From a virus, in IMG/VR virus record IMGVR_UViG_3300020172_001354, positions 1-32,346 of that record: DNA of 32,346 bases; one strand, 5' to 3'. A program made the translations under genes and the position numbers. Below the pieces are notes generated by a model. That model saw nothing but the letters and a program-made list of their open reading frames with translations. It was not told where the DNA came from and did not search any database. This document shows, piece by piece, positions 1 to 7,968 of this stretch (position 1 is the stretch's first letter; every line of letters begins with the position of its first letter).

Positions 1-91
1 GGTATAAGAGCGAAGGAGATAGTATATTCATGAGAGAATTTGTAATTTATATAGTGAATAATTACACTACTTTTAAAACTAAAAAATGACA
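1..91. repeat. Left copy of 91-bp terminal direct repeat (circular junction)
   Basis: Bases 1-91 are identical to 32256-32346. An exact overlap at contig ends is what an assembler leaves when a circular or circularly permuted molecule is cut at an arbitrary point. The repeat cuts through a gene rather than lying between genes, which argues against a biological short terminal repeat. Unique length is therefore 32,255 bp. Confidence 0.95.
3..89 (+). CDS. C-terminal part of small hypothetical protein split by the contig ends
   Basis: Partial reading frame (YKSEGDS... to the TGA at 87-89) that is the tail of the 60-residue protein starting at 32162 at the other end of the window. On the closed circle it is one intact gene. 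Its stop overlaps the ATG of the next small gene in an ATGA arrangement (86-89), so the two are probably translationally coupled. No function is recognised. Confidence 0.8.
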   Translation, partial: YKSEGDSIFMREFVIYIVNNYTTFKTKK

Positions 92-184
92 GTAGAACTT
101 TTTGAATATATCGAATTAATTGTTTACGAAAATGTCAAATGTGATAAATATTATTATCTTTATAGGCTAATATGCAACAATTAG
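86..184 (+). CDS. Very small hypothetical protein (32 aa)
   Basis: A 32-residue frame beginning MTVELFEYIEL. Its ATG overlaps the stop of the preceding gene (ATGA) and its end overlaps the start of the 70-residue gene at 172 by 13 bases. This tight overlap with both neighbours is the same organisation seen across the tiny-gene cluster that runs from 31275 through the junction, and is the main reason to accept it. It is rich in Tyr and has no recognised domain. It may be a chance frame. Confidence 0.45.
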   Translation: MTVELFEYIELIVYENVKCDKYYYLYRLICNN

Positions 185-384
185 AAAAACTAGAGCAATA
201 TTGCAAAGTAAGAAATATCAAAGCTACGTTTGTAGATGGTATTTTAATCGACCCTTTGCCTATAGTAAAGTCAAATTATAGAGTACGAAAAGAACCTTAT
301 TTTATTGATTTGGCGGTTAAAAGATACGGATGTCAAACTGTTGTAGATGCAATGTTCAATAAACAAATGACCTTAATCATATGA
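172..384 (+). CDS. Hypothetical protein (70 aa)
   Basis: Small mildly basic protein, no recognised domain. It contains a repeated basic/aromatic pattern (YRVRKEPYFIDLAVKRYG) and ends in an ATGA overlap with the sigma-like gene at 381, so the two are probably co-translated. Position between the replication block and the sigma-like gene suggests an early/middle accessory role; this is inference only. Confidence 0.7.
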   Translation: MQQLEKLEQYCKVRNIKATFVDGILIDPLPIVKSNYRVRKEPYFIDLAVKRYGCQTVVDAMFNKQMTLII

Positions 385-893
385 AGCATTTAGAAAAGTT
401 AGCCAAAAACCATAAAAAGTGGGTGTCAATTGCTAAATCATTTGGAGCTGGTGAAATTTCAGAAGATGTTGTTCAAGATATGTATTTAAAAATATACACA
501 AACAAAAACAACAAAGATATATCAGATGCTTACATTTGGCTTACTTTACGATCAGTTTATATTGATAAGGTTAGAATAGATAATAGAATGCAAAAAGTTA
601 ACTTAGAAGACGTTAAAGGCTTAGTTTCTGAACAAATAGATCAACTGGAATTTCAATCGTTCAAAAAGATTAACACTAAAATAGAAGCCGTTAAATACAA
701 AACACACTATTCAGACGTTATAATACTGAATAACTATTTTGAGAAAGGTTTATCAATGAGAAAAATAGCGGCTAAATACAACATAGCACCCTCAACAGTT
801 TTCAGAAGTATTAAGAAAACAAAGGAGAAAATTAGATTAGAGATAGGTGAAGATTTTGAAGATTATTTAAACAAAGAATTTGAATTGATATAA
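381..893 (+). CDS. Sigma-70-like (ECF-type) transcription factor, probable late regulator
   Basis: A 170-residue protein with the two-part look of a small sigma factor. Residues about 8-67 resemble sigma region 2 (W-x-x-x-A-K-S-F near 14-21, DVVQDMYLKIY at 29-39, then YIWLTLRSVYIDKVR). Residues about 122-147 form a helix-turn-helix like region 4 (LSMRKIAAKYNIAPSTVFRS). Known ECF sigma factors bind core RNA polymerase with region 2 and the -35 element with region 4. It sits just before the terminase genes at the entry to the virion block, where a switch to late transcription would be expected. A role at the ACAAAT/CGTTAA motifs upstream of late genes is inference. It could instead be a terminase-associated DNA-binding protein, which can also look sigma-like. 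Confidence 0.7.
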   Translation: MKHLEKLAKNHKKWVSIAKSFGAGEISEDVVQDMYLKIYTNKNNKDISDAYIWLTLRSVYIDKVRIDNRMQKVNLEDVKGLVSEQIDQLEFQSFKKINTKIEAVKYKTHYSDVIILNNYFEKGLSMRKIAAKYNIAPSTVFRSIKKTKEKIRLEIGEDFEDYLNKEFELI

Positions 894-894
894 C

Positions 895-1125
895 ATGGCA
901 AAGAAAAAATGTAAATTAGTAGTGGCAAATCATTTACCATTAGAATTAAACGAGGTTGAATTTTTAAACGATTGCTTTTTAAGTGATGAGATTTCACCAC
1001 TAGAACAAATTAGATTGATACAGATATTCAATAGGATATTCAGTAAGAATGAACAACCTACAATGTGCGGAAGTTGTTGGAGAGATTTGGTAAAAGAACT
1101 TAAAAAGGTTTTAGATACTAATTGA
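895..1125 (+). CDS. Hypothetical protein with CxxC motif (76 aa)
   Basis: Starts one base after the sigma-like gene stop, so it is in the same transcript. Lysine-rich N-terminus (AKKKCK), mostly helical middle and a CGSCW motif near residue 58, suggestive of a thiol or zinc site although only one CxxC pair is visible. No family recognised. Position directly before the small terminase suggests a packaging or regulatory helper, which cannot be shown from sequence. Confidence 0.75.
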   Translation: MAKKKCKLVVANHLPLELNEVEFLNDCFLSDEISPLEQIRLIQIFNRIFSKNEQPTMCGSCWRDLVKELKKVLDTN

Positions 1126-1145
1126 TAAATCAATTTTTTTCAATT

Positions 1146-1421
1146 ATGGATAACAGAAAAAATAACGGAGGTAAAAGAGAAAATTCAGGACGTAAATCTA
1201 TATCTGATGAGATAAAAGGTTTCACTTTAGCACAACCTCATGTACAAGATGCTTTTAGAGTAATAGCTGAAATTATGTTAGACGAAACTAAACGTCCAAC
1301 AGATAGAATAGCAAGTGCAAAAATATTAATAGAGTACGGTTGTGGAAAACCAAAAGAAACTATTGATACTAATTTAACTTTAAACGATTTTAACATTAAA
1401 GAACTTGTTAGAATTAAGTAA
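1146..1421 (+). CDS. terS: Probable terminase small subunit
   Basis: About 91 residues from the ATG at 1146 (MDNRKNNGGKRENSGRKS). A TTG at 1122 would add eight residues and overlap the upstream stop, but the ATG is preferred because the basic GGKRENSGRKS segment then forms the N-terminus, as in many small DNA-binding terminase subunits. A helical segment follows (DRIASAKILIEYGCGKP, about residues 59-75), common in small terminase-like proteins of Bacteroidota phages. TerS recognises the packaging site and loads TerL. The gene overlaps the large terminase start at 1405, supporting the pairing. Family assignment rests on position and composition, not on a decisive motif. Confidence 0.65.
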   Translation: MDNRKNNGGKRENSGRKSISDEIKGFTLAQPHVQDAFRVIAEIMLDETKRPTDRIASAKILIEYGCGKPKETIDTNLTLNDFNIKELVRIK

Positions 1422-2604
1422 AAAATATGAAGGATTATTTTCTGATAGTAGATATTTCGTAGTTACGGGAGGTCGTGGAAGTGGCAAATCATTTTCGATA
1501 AATAGCTTTTTATTAGCACTTACTTACGAAGTCGGTCACGTTATATTATTCACTCGTTATACATTAACTTCGGCTCACGTTTCAATTATACCTGAGTTCA
1601 TAGAAAAGATTGATATTATTGATAGACATCAGGACTTCCATATTACAAAGGATGAGATTATAAACCTAACCACAGGATCAAAGATTTTATTTAAAGGTAT
1701 TAAGACTTCAAGCGGTCAACAAACAGCAAATCTTAAATCTTTATCAGGAGTTACAACGTGGGTATTAGATGAAGCGGAGGAGTTAACAGATGAAGAAACA
1801 TTCGATAAAATAGATTATTCGATTAGGCATAAGGAAAAACAAAACCGAGTTATATTAATACTTAATCCTTCAACGAAAGAACATTTTATTTATCAAAAGT
1901 TTTTCGAGAATAAAGGAATTGAAGCAGGCACAACCGCAACAAAAGACGATATAACCTACATTCATACTACTTACTTAGATAATGAAGAAAACCTATCAGA
2001 AAGTTTTTTAAATCAAATAAATGATATTAAAGAAAGAAGACCAGAGAAATATAAACATACTATTCTCGGTGGATGGTTAAACCGTGCCGAAGGTGTTATT
2101 TATAACAATTGGAGAATAGGAGAATTTAACAACGATAACGGTTCGGTATTCGGTCAGGATTACGGATTTTCAAACGATCCGACTACATTAGTTGAAACCT
2201 CAATAGATAAGGGTAAAAAACTTATTTATGTCAAACTACATATTTATCAAACTCAATTAGTAACAACAGAATTAGCACGTTTAAACAATCATTTTACCAA
2301 AGGTGGATTAATAGTTGGTGACAATGCAGAACCTCGTTTAATAGCAGAATTAAAGCATCAAGGCAATAATGTCGTACCTTGTGTAAAGCATAAGATTACA
2401 GAAGGCATTGAGATGCTAAGAGACTACGAATTGATAATAGAAGAAAATAGTATTGATCTAATAAAAGAATTTAACAACTATTGTTGGTTGGAAAAAAAGT
2501 CACAAACTCCGATTGATAAATACAATCATGCTTTAGATGCGTTAAGATATGCAGTAAGCTATCAATTAAGCAATCCAAATAAAGGTAATTACTCAATATA
2601 TTAA
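1405..2604 (+). CDS. terL: Terminase large subunit
   Basis: 399 residues, the usual size for PBSX/Terminase_3-type large subunits. The N-terminal ATPase has Walker A GGRGSGKS at 22-29 and Walker B with catalytic acids VLDEAEE at 120-126. The C-terminal RNase H-fold nuclease shows acidic positions in GQDYGFSNDPT (D252), VGDNAEP (D306) and NHALDALRYA (D378). The enzyme pumps DNA into the prohead through the portal and cuts the concatemer. The start is a TTG at 1405 overlapping the terS end; no ATG lies between it and the Walker A motif in frame, so a non-ATG start is needed. Unusually, tail genes and not the portal follow it. Confidence 0.95.
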   Translation: MLELSKKYEGLFSDSRYFVVTGGRGSGKSFSINSFLLALTYEVGHVILFTRYTLTSAHVSIIPEFIEKIDIIDRHQDFHITKDEIINLTTGSKILFKGIKTSSGQQTANLKSLSGVTTWVLDEAEELTDEETFDKIDYSIRHKEKQNRVILILNPSTKEHFIYQKFFENKGIEAGTTATKDDITYIHTTYLDNEENLSESFLNQINDIKERRPEKYKHTILGGWLNRAEGVIYNNWRIGEFNNDNGSVFGQDYGFSNDPTTLVETSIDKGKKLIYVKLHIYQTQLVTTELARLNNHFTKGGLIVGDNAEPRLIAELKHQGNNVVPCVKHKITEGIEMLRDYELIIEENSIDLIKEFNNYCWLEKKSQTPIDKYNHALDALRYAVSYQLSNPNKGNYSIY

Positions 2605-2605
2605 T

Positions 2606-3313
2606 ATGAAAATAGAATTAACAATACCGACTTCATTAGATGAAATTCCATTGATGCACTACCAAAAGTTTATGGAAGTTTCAAAGAACTCAAATGACGA
2701 CGAGTTTACGGCCCAAAAAATGATACAAATATTTTGTGGAATTGAACTAAAAGAAGTTGTTAAAATAGCTTTTAATGATATGGTTGAATTGGTTAATCAT
2801 TTTAATAAATTGTTTAGCGAGATACCTAAATTAAAACCTACATTTAAAATAAAAGATTTAGAGTTAGGTATGATACCGAATTTTGATAAAATTACATGGG
2901 AGGAATATATCGAATTAGAAAGTCAATTTAAAGACTTTGATACGTTTCACAAAGCGATGGCAGTATTGTACCGTCCTGTAATTGAAAAGAATAAAAGTAA
3001 TCAATATCTAATTGCACCATTTAATAACGTTGAAGAATTTAGCAATCTTATGAAATATACTCCTTTATCAGTTGCGTTAAGTTCACATGTTTTTTTTTGG
3101 AATTTAGAAAGGGAGTTGTTAACAGCTACAATCAACTATTTGGAGAATCAGATGAAGAAGCTGAACAAGAGCAACAGAATGATTTTAGCGAAGAAAATCA
3201 ATTTAGCAAACGATGGGGATGGTATCAGTCAATTTATGCAGTCGCAAAGGGAGACGTTACAAAATTTGATGAAGTCCTCAGAACAGAACTATTTACCATA
3301 CTTAACTTTCTAA
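2606..3313 (+). CDS. Tail assembly chaperone, unshifted (G-like) product
   Basis: 235 residues in the zero frame. The first about 164 residues (LDEIPLMHYQKFMEV..., WEEYIELE, LYRPVIE) resemble G-type tail assembly chaperones that coat the tape measure during tail assembly. At codons 162-164 (GTT TTT TTT) the gene runs into nine T (3090-3098), a U UUU UUU slippery heptamer in exact -1 phase. Ribosomes that do not slip make this form, ending in 71 more residues (WNLEREL...NLMKSSEQ). It lies between terminase and tail genes, where G/GT pairs are normally found. The overlapping 71-codon open stretch is long for an AT-rich genome, so this tail may also be functional. Confidence 0.75.
   Translation: MKIELTIPTSLDEIPLMHYQKFMEVSKNSNDDEFTAQKMIQIFCGIELKEVVKIAFNDMVELVNHFNKLFSEIPKLKPTFKIKDLELGMIPNFDKITWEEYIELESQFKDFDTFHKAMAVLYRPVIEKNKSNQYLIAPFNNVEEFSNLMKYTPLSVALSSHVFFWNLERELLTATINYLENQMKKLNKSNRMILAKKINLANDGDGISQFMQSQRETLQNLMKSSEQNYLPYLTF
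3089..3098 (+). promoter_or_regulatory. Programmed -1 ribosomal frameshift site (U9 run)
   Basis: Zero-frame codons are GTT TTT TTT TGG; the heptamer T TTT TTT at 3091-3097 fits the X XXY YYZ rule, so slippage by -1 enters the frame that reads TTG GAA TTT AGA from 3097 and stays open to 3375. A weak 5-bp stem (AGTTG 3114-3118 with CAACT 3133-3137) lies downstream. A homopolymer length error in the assembly would produce the same picture. Confidence 0.7.
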
Positions 3314-3375
3314 CTTTCGAAAAGCAAAAGAATAGAATTGAAATAAACCAATTAAAAAAACAAAGATTAAAATGA
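3097..3375 (+). CDS. Tail assembly chaperone, -1 frame extension (T-like domain)
   Basis: This frame has no convincing start of its own (first codon TTG inside the T run) and is best read as the C-terminal 92 residues of a 256-residue fusion made by -1 frameshifting from the gene at 2606. After an acidic Gln/Glu linker (DEEAEQEQQ) comes WGWYQSIYAVAKGDVTKFDE followed by a helical segment, a pattern typical of the shifted C-terminal domain in Bacteroidota phage tail chaperones. In lambda the equivalent GT product bridges the tape measure and tail tube subunits. It ends in an ATGA overlap with the next gene at 3372, so translation of the shifted frame may also feed the downstream gene. Confidence 0.75.
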   Translation: MEFRKGVVNSYNQLFGESDEEAEQEQQNDFSEENQFSKRWGWYQSIYAVAKGDVTKFDEVLRTELFTILNFLTFEKQKNRIEINQLKKQRLK

Positions 3376-3827
3376 GCGGATTTTACGACATAGTGACAAA
3401 ACTTTACGATAGTGTAAACAATGATAGTTTAGTTAATCAAACGACTAAGGGGGATTTGGCAAGTGTATTAAACAACAAACAAAACCTATTCCCTTTATGC
3501 CATATTATGGTTAATAGTTCTACATTTGATAAGCAAGTTTTAATCTTTAATATATCAGTTATTTGCATGGATTTGGTTGATTTTAGTAAAGATGAAACGG
3601 TTGTACAATACACAGGGAATAATAATGAGGATGATGTAATGAATACAACTTTATCAATACTTAATAGACTTTACGAAAGTATGTATAGAGGTTCTTTATT
3701 CAGTGATTTATATCAGATTGAAAATGTTGCAAATTGTGAGCCTTTTTACGATAAGTTTGAAGAAAATGTTGCAGGTTGGACTATGACTTTTGATGTTATT
3801 TGTGAAAATAGTATGGTTATATGTTAG
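3372..3827 (+). CDS. Conserved tail-region protein, possible tail terminator/completion protein
   Basis: 151 residues, alpha/beta composition, no signal peptide. N-terminal helix (SGFYDIVTKLYDSVNNDS), later YESMYRGSLFSDLYQIENV and a strand-rich end (GWTMTFDVICENS). Size and place between the tail chaperone and the gp10-like protein fit a tail terminator that caps the tube, but no specific motif proves this. ATGA overlap with the upstream frame and a short overlap with the next gene show one translation unit. Confidence 0.5.
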   Translation: MSGFYDIVTKLYDSVNNDSLVNQTTKGDLASVLNNKQNLFPLCHIMVNSSTFDKQVLIFNISVICMDLVDFSKDETVVQYTGNNNEDDVMNTTLSILNRLYESMYRGSLFSDLYQIENVANCEPFYDKFEENVAGWTMTFDVICENSMVIC

Positions 3828-4330
3828 AAACTGAAAAGGAATTAAAGAAGTTTCGTGACTACGTAATAAAAGAAAGTAGAACAAACTTAACTAGACTTAA
3901 AAAGAATAGCTCTAAGAAGCTTTATAATAGCTTAAAAGGAGAATACAAGTTGATGGCGAACTCATTTAGCTTGTATTTTTCAATGGAGGATTACGGACAG
4001 TTTCAGGATAAGGGTGTAAATGGTAAACGTTCAGTTTATACGACAGCATATAAGTTCGGAACTAAGATGCCTCCGCCTAGCAAATTAGATAAATGGATAG
4101 TTAGAAAGGGAATAGCACCAAAAGATAAGCAAGGTAAATTTATTTCTCGTAAAAGTTTACAATTTTTAATTGCACGTTCTATTTATTACAATGGTATTAA
4201 ACCTTCTTTATTTTTTACAAAACCATTTGAAGCTGCATTTAAAAGATTGCCTGAAGAATTAGTTACTAAATACGGTTTAGATGCAATTACGTTATTTAAT
4301 CAGACAATAGAACAACCGAAAAAGAAATGA
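3821..4330 (+). CDS. HK97 gp10-like tail completion / neck protein candidate
   Basis: 169 residues, very basic. A long N-terminal helix (EKELKKFRDYVIKESRTNL) is followed by strands containing SLYFSMEDYGQFQDKGVNGK and a C-terminal KPSLFFTKPFEAAF segment. This layout (helix, central 'D-Y-G-x-F-x-D-x-G' region, 'P-x-x-F' segment before the last helix) is like HK97 gp10-type proteins, which join head and tail or complete the tail. Assignment is from pattern memory and position; moderate certainty. Confidence 0.55.
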   Translation: MLETEKELKKFRDYVIKESRTNLTRLKKNSSKKLYNSLKGEYKLMANSFSLYFSMEDYGQFQDKGVNGKRSVYTTAYKFGTKMPPPSKLDKWIVRKGIAPKDKQGKFISRKSLQFLIARSIYYNGIKPSLFFTKPFEAAFKRLPEELVTKYGLDAITLFNQTIEQPKKK

Positions 4331-5397
4331 GTATAATATTATCTAAAAGTCCGTACATAGTAGAAGCAAGTGGGACAGGTATAGTTGGTGGAAAGGTTGA
4401 GATATTTCTTTGGAAACAAGGAACGACAGCGCCAACAGTTCCACAATACACACTTAGCAAGTTAAGTCCTGCTAGTAACGTAAATAGTGTTTATTTTGAT
4501 GTCTCACCGTACATAAACGAATTTATTACTAATAAGACTTATACAGTTAACTATGGAACTGTAGATGTTAGTACAAACACAGAAATTTATACAAATGTTA
4601 GAATTAAACGTTATAAATTAGTAGGAACGACGTACACTTTAATAGACAATTTAACTTATACAGCTTTTAAAGGTTATTCTTATCAAGTTGACGGTATTAA
4701 TAACGATTACGGTGTATTTTTATTAGACGAAAAAACATATTATTATCATTACGACAGTACAAAGAATTATATTACTTTGCCTGCAGGAGATTTGACATTG
4801 TACAATAACTACAATATGTCACTCGTTCAATTTCTACAATTTAAATACACTAACTTAGCAAATGGAGGTGAAGACATTAACATGGTTACCAATCAAGGTT
4901 GGAAAACTATTTATCGTGTTTTTCCTGACAATTGGGCTGATGGAAATAAGTTAGAAATATTAGACCAAGACGATGTTGTTTTAGCAACCTATTATTTTAA
5001 ACCAATTTCAGAATGTAGATATTCTCCAGTTACTTTAGACTTCATAAATAAATACGGGTCATGGCAAAGAGAATTTTTATTTAAAAACTCAACTGATACC
5101 GTAAATGTAGAAAGTCAACAATATAAAAACTATAGAGCAATACCAAACGTTTACAGCGCTCAAGAGAATTTAATAACTACATTTAACACAAACGGAACTG
5201 AATCAATTAAAACAAATACAGGGTGGGTTGATGAAGACTTTAAAGACACTATTAAACAAATATTACTTAGTGATAGGATATTAATTAACAATAAACCTGC
5301 TACAATTACAACTAAGCAAGTTGATTTGCAGAAAAACATAAACAATAAATTGATTAATTATTCTTTAGATTTTAACTTTTCAAATCCTTTAATTTAA
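4327..5397 (+). CDS. Hypothetical virion protein, probable tail component (356 aa)
   Basis: Strand-rich, Tyr/Asn/Thr-rich protein starting in an ATGA overlap with the upstream gene. The first about 110 residues (SPYIVEASGTGIVGGKVEIFLWKQ) look like an immunoglobulin-like or fibronectin-like beta domain. No catalytic motif. Position just before a large tail protein and tape measure suggests a distal tail or tail-tip component. Exact role unknown. Confidence 0.5.
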   Translation: MSIILSKSPYIVEASGTGIVGGKVEIFLWKQGTTAPTVPQYTLSKLSPASNVNSVYFDVSPYINEFITNKTYTVNYGTVDVSTNTEIYTNVRIKRYKLVGTTYTLIDNLTYTAFKGYSYQVDGINNDYGVFLLDEKTYYYHYDSTKNYITLPAGDLTLYNNYNMSLVQFLQFKYTNLANGGEDINMVTNQGWKTIYRVFPDNWADGNKLEILDQDDVVLATYYFKPISECRYSPVTLDFINKYGSWQREFLFKNSTDTVNVESQQYKNYRAIPNVYSAQENLITTFNTNGTESIKTNTGWVDEDFKDTIKQILLSDRILINNKPATITTKQVDLQKNINNKLINYSLDFNFSNPLI

Positions 5398-5398
5398 T

Positions 5399-7813
5399 AT
5401 GAAAAGACAGGTAGATATTTACATTGAAGGGACAGAACCAAATACATTATTAGGTTACGGTTATAATTACTTAAAGTTAGATTTATTTGATGACGAAAAA
5501 ATAAACATATCTAGTTCGATTCAAAACGTTCAGGATATTTCAAAAGTTTATACAGATTTCAGTCAATCATTTACTGTTCCTGCATCCGATAATAATAATA
5601 AGATATTTGAATACTTTTACCAAAACGACGTTGATAATACAATAGATCATAATTTACGACGTTATGCTTACATTGAAATAGGTACGGTTCCTTTTCGTAC
5701 AGGTAAAATTCAATTAGAGGGTAGTAGTGTTAAAAATGGAAAAGTAGAACATTATAGTATTACATTTTACGGTGACTTAATTTCTTTAAAAGATACTTTT
5801 GGAAATACTAAAATAAATCAGTTAGACTATTCATTTATATCTAATCCTTATACAGGTGCAGCGGTTAAAAGTAGAATAACAGACACTACAACAAATTACG
5901 ATATACGTTACCCATTAATTACTAGCCAAAAGTTATGGAGTTATGCAGATGGAACGAGTACAGATTTAGCGACTTCATTAGGTCGTATAGATTGGAGAGA
6001 GTTATTTCCTGCTATTAAGGTAAGTAAGATATTTGAAGCAATACAAAATGATTTTAATATAACTTTTCAATCTACATTCTTAAATACTGATCGTTTTAAA
6101 AAGTTGTTTTTATGGTGTAAAAATACAAACGATATTGATACAAAAATAAATGGACGTGATTTACCTATTAATACATTTACACAATATAAAGACTATGCAA
6201 ATCGTGATGTTTTTAAAATGTATTATGAAGTAGGTAATCCGCAAGGAGAAGAAGAAAATACATTTTTAAGTTATTCAGAATCATTAAATAGCACTTGGAT
6301 AAATTGTATATTTACTATTGATAATGCGCCAATAATAACGGGCCCACAATGGTTAATTTATATTGACGTATATGTTAATGGAGTATTTTTTAATACTGTT
6401 AATGTAAATACAGCGACATCGAATAGTATTAATATTTATAATTATTACGGATTAGGAAGTAGATGGTTAAAGTTCAAGATTAGAAGTGAACAAAGTATTA
6501 ATATTAAATATAGTATTTCATTAGATAGAAAATATTATGCAACTGTAAATAATGCAAAAGTAATAGTTAACGGAGGTTATGTAATTGCTAAAAATACAAT
6601 AGGTTTAAATTTGTCTAGTAATACAAATAGTGTTTATTCTAACATGCCAGACATAACAGTTTCTGATTTCTTTAGCGGAATATTAAAACAATTTAACTTA
6701 ACTTGTTATTCAGTTGGGATTGATACTTTTCAAATCGAACCACTAGATAATTGGTATTCAAAAGGTGCTATAATTGACGTTACAAAGCATGTAGATGATG
6801 ATACAATTACGGTTGATCGTTTACCATTGTATAAAAATGTTTCGTTATCATATCAAAAAAGTGAGTCATTTACAAATAGACAGTTTGGAGATTTTAATGG
6901 TCGTGAATATGGGGACATATCAAATAATTATCCATACGACGGTGGCGAATATAAAATTGATGTACCTTTTGAAAATTTATTATTTCAGAAATTCAGTACA
7001 ACTCCGTTACAAGTTGGTTATGCTTTAAACGGTGAGCCTGACTTTAAACCGTACGTTCCTAAACCTGTATTATTATATTTAAATGGTGGGACAACAACGG
7101 CAATACGTTTTTACGACGGTACAACAGAAAGCACAATAAACAATGTTGCTTTATTCGGTCAAGACTTGCTTACAAACGGTAATATTTATTCGTTAAATTT
7201 TTCTAGTGACAACTCAACATGGTATAATAAACTAATTGATAATTCATTATTTGCTACTTATTACTTTGGTTATTTATCTAATTTATTTAACACAAAAAAT
7301 AGATTAACAAAACTTAAGGCATATTTTCCAATATCTTTAATTACTTCATTACGTTTAAATGATAGGTTAGTAATTGATAATAAAAGATACATAATTAATA
7401 CTATAAATTCAGACATTACTAGCGGTGAAGTTAGTTTAGAATTGATAAACGATTTTAGAAAGATTTTAACTTCAAACACTCCAAACGTTAACGACTTAGG
7501 CGGAAATTATTCAGTTGAAATATTTGTTCCTAATAATACAGATCCAAACGGTGTAAATGTAACAGGTGGAAGTGGTGTTAATGTTGTAGGTGGGAGCGGT
7601 TTAAACAATGATACTATTGTAGAGTTAATAATTAACGCAAATCCTAATCCTGTAATATACGTAAAACTAGATGACGGTACAATAGTTAGAACGGAGGACG
7701 ACGGTACAATTATTAGAAGCGAAAAAGGAGAGGTTTATAATCCATATTTGGAAATTAATTCAACAGATAATTTTGGCAACGTATTAGATGACACTTTATA
7801 TTTAAATCAATGA
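5399..7813 (+). CDS. Large tail/baseplate protein candidate (804 aa)
   Basis: One of the largest genes, starting one base after the previous stop. The N-terminus (VDIYIEGTEPNTLLGYGY) and the region DISKVYTDFSQSFTVPASDNN look like conserved tail-tip proteins of Bacteroidota phages; the rest is strand-rich. A Gly/Asn/Val segment near residues 710-735 (TGGSGVNVVGGSGLNND) looks like a flexible linker before a short acidic tail containing two near-identical units (KLDDGTIVRTEDDGTIIRSE). A baseplate hub or distal tail function is plausible from size and position, but no defining motif is visible. Confidence 0.5.
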   Translation: MKRQVDIYIEGTEPNTLLGYGYNYLKLDLFDDEKINISSSIQNVQDISKVYTDFSQSFTVPASDNNNKIFEYFYQNDVDNTIDHNLRRYAYIEIGTVPFRTGKIQLEGSSVKNGKVEHYSITFYGDLISLKDTFGNTKINQLDYSFISNPYTGAAVKSRITDTTTNYDIRYPLITSQKLWSYADGTSTDLATSLGRIDWRELFPAIKVSKIFEAIQNDFNITFQSTFLNTDRFKKLFLWCKNTNDIDTKINGRDLPINTFTQYKDYANRDVFKMYYEVGNPQGEEENTFLSYSESLNSTWINCIFTIDNAPIITGPQWLIYIDVYVNGVFFNTVNVNTATSNSINIYNYYGLGSRWLKFKIRSEQSINIKYSISLDRKYYATVNNAKVIVNGGYVIAKNTIGLNLSSNTNSVYSNMPDITVSDFFSGILKQFNLTCYSVGIDTFQIEPLDNWYSKGAIIDVTKHVDDDTITVDRLPLYKNVSLSYQKSESFTNRQFGDFNGREYGDISNNYPYDGGEYKIDVPFENLLFQKFSTTPLQVGYALNGEPDFKPYVPKPVLLYLNGGTTTAIRFYDGTTESTINNVALFGQDLLTNGNIYSLNFSSDNSTWYNKLIDNSLFATYYFGYLSNLFNTKNRLTKLKAYFPISLITSLRLNDRLVIDNKRYIINTINSDITSGEVSLELINDFRKILTSNTPNVNDLGGNYSVEIFVPNNTDPNGVNVTGGSGVNVVGGSGLNNDTIVELIINANPNPVIYVKLDDGTIVRTEDDGTIIRSEKGEVYNPYLEINSTDNFGNVLDDTLYLNQ

Positions 7814-7968
7814 AAAATTTACTACAACTATTATCAATTTCTAATTTTTTTGGTGAGTCTGAAAATATAGATATTGCAAAGGGTATAAATGAAATACCGA
7901 AAACAACAGCGGAAGCTTTTAAGCAAGGAGTTAGAAAAATAAAATCTAGAAAATATGGCAGAAACTAA
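7810..7968 (+). CDS. Small hypothetical protein (52 aa)
   Basis: Begins in an ATGA overlap with the 804-residue gene and ends inside the start of the tape measure gene (overlap 7955-7968). The sequence MKNLLQLLSISNFFGESEN followed by a very basic C-terminus (RKIKSRKYGRN) is compatible with a small structural or coupling peptide. Its fit between two coupled genes, filling an otherwise empty 141-base gap, is the main support. Confidence 0.6.
   Translation: MKNLLQLLSISNFFGESENIDIAKGINEIPKTTAEAFKQGVRKIKSRKYGRN

Noticed and set aside
120-162. TTG ... TATCTTTA as a promoter before the gene at 172
   Set aside because: Spacing is 32 bases and the last base of the -7 element does not match; it also lies inside a small coding frame.
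1122-1145. TTG start extending the small terminase by eight residues
   Set aside because: An ATG at 1146 gives a better N-terminus; the extra residues (INQFFSI) look like translated spacer.
3097-3375. Independent gene starting inside the T run
   Set aside because: The only start is a TTG within the slippery run and the N-terminal part would lack its chaperone domain; a frameshift extension explains it better.
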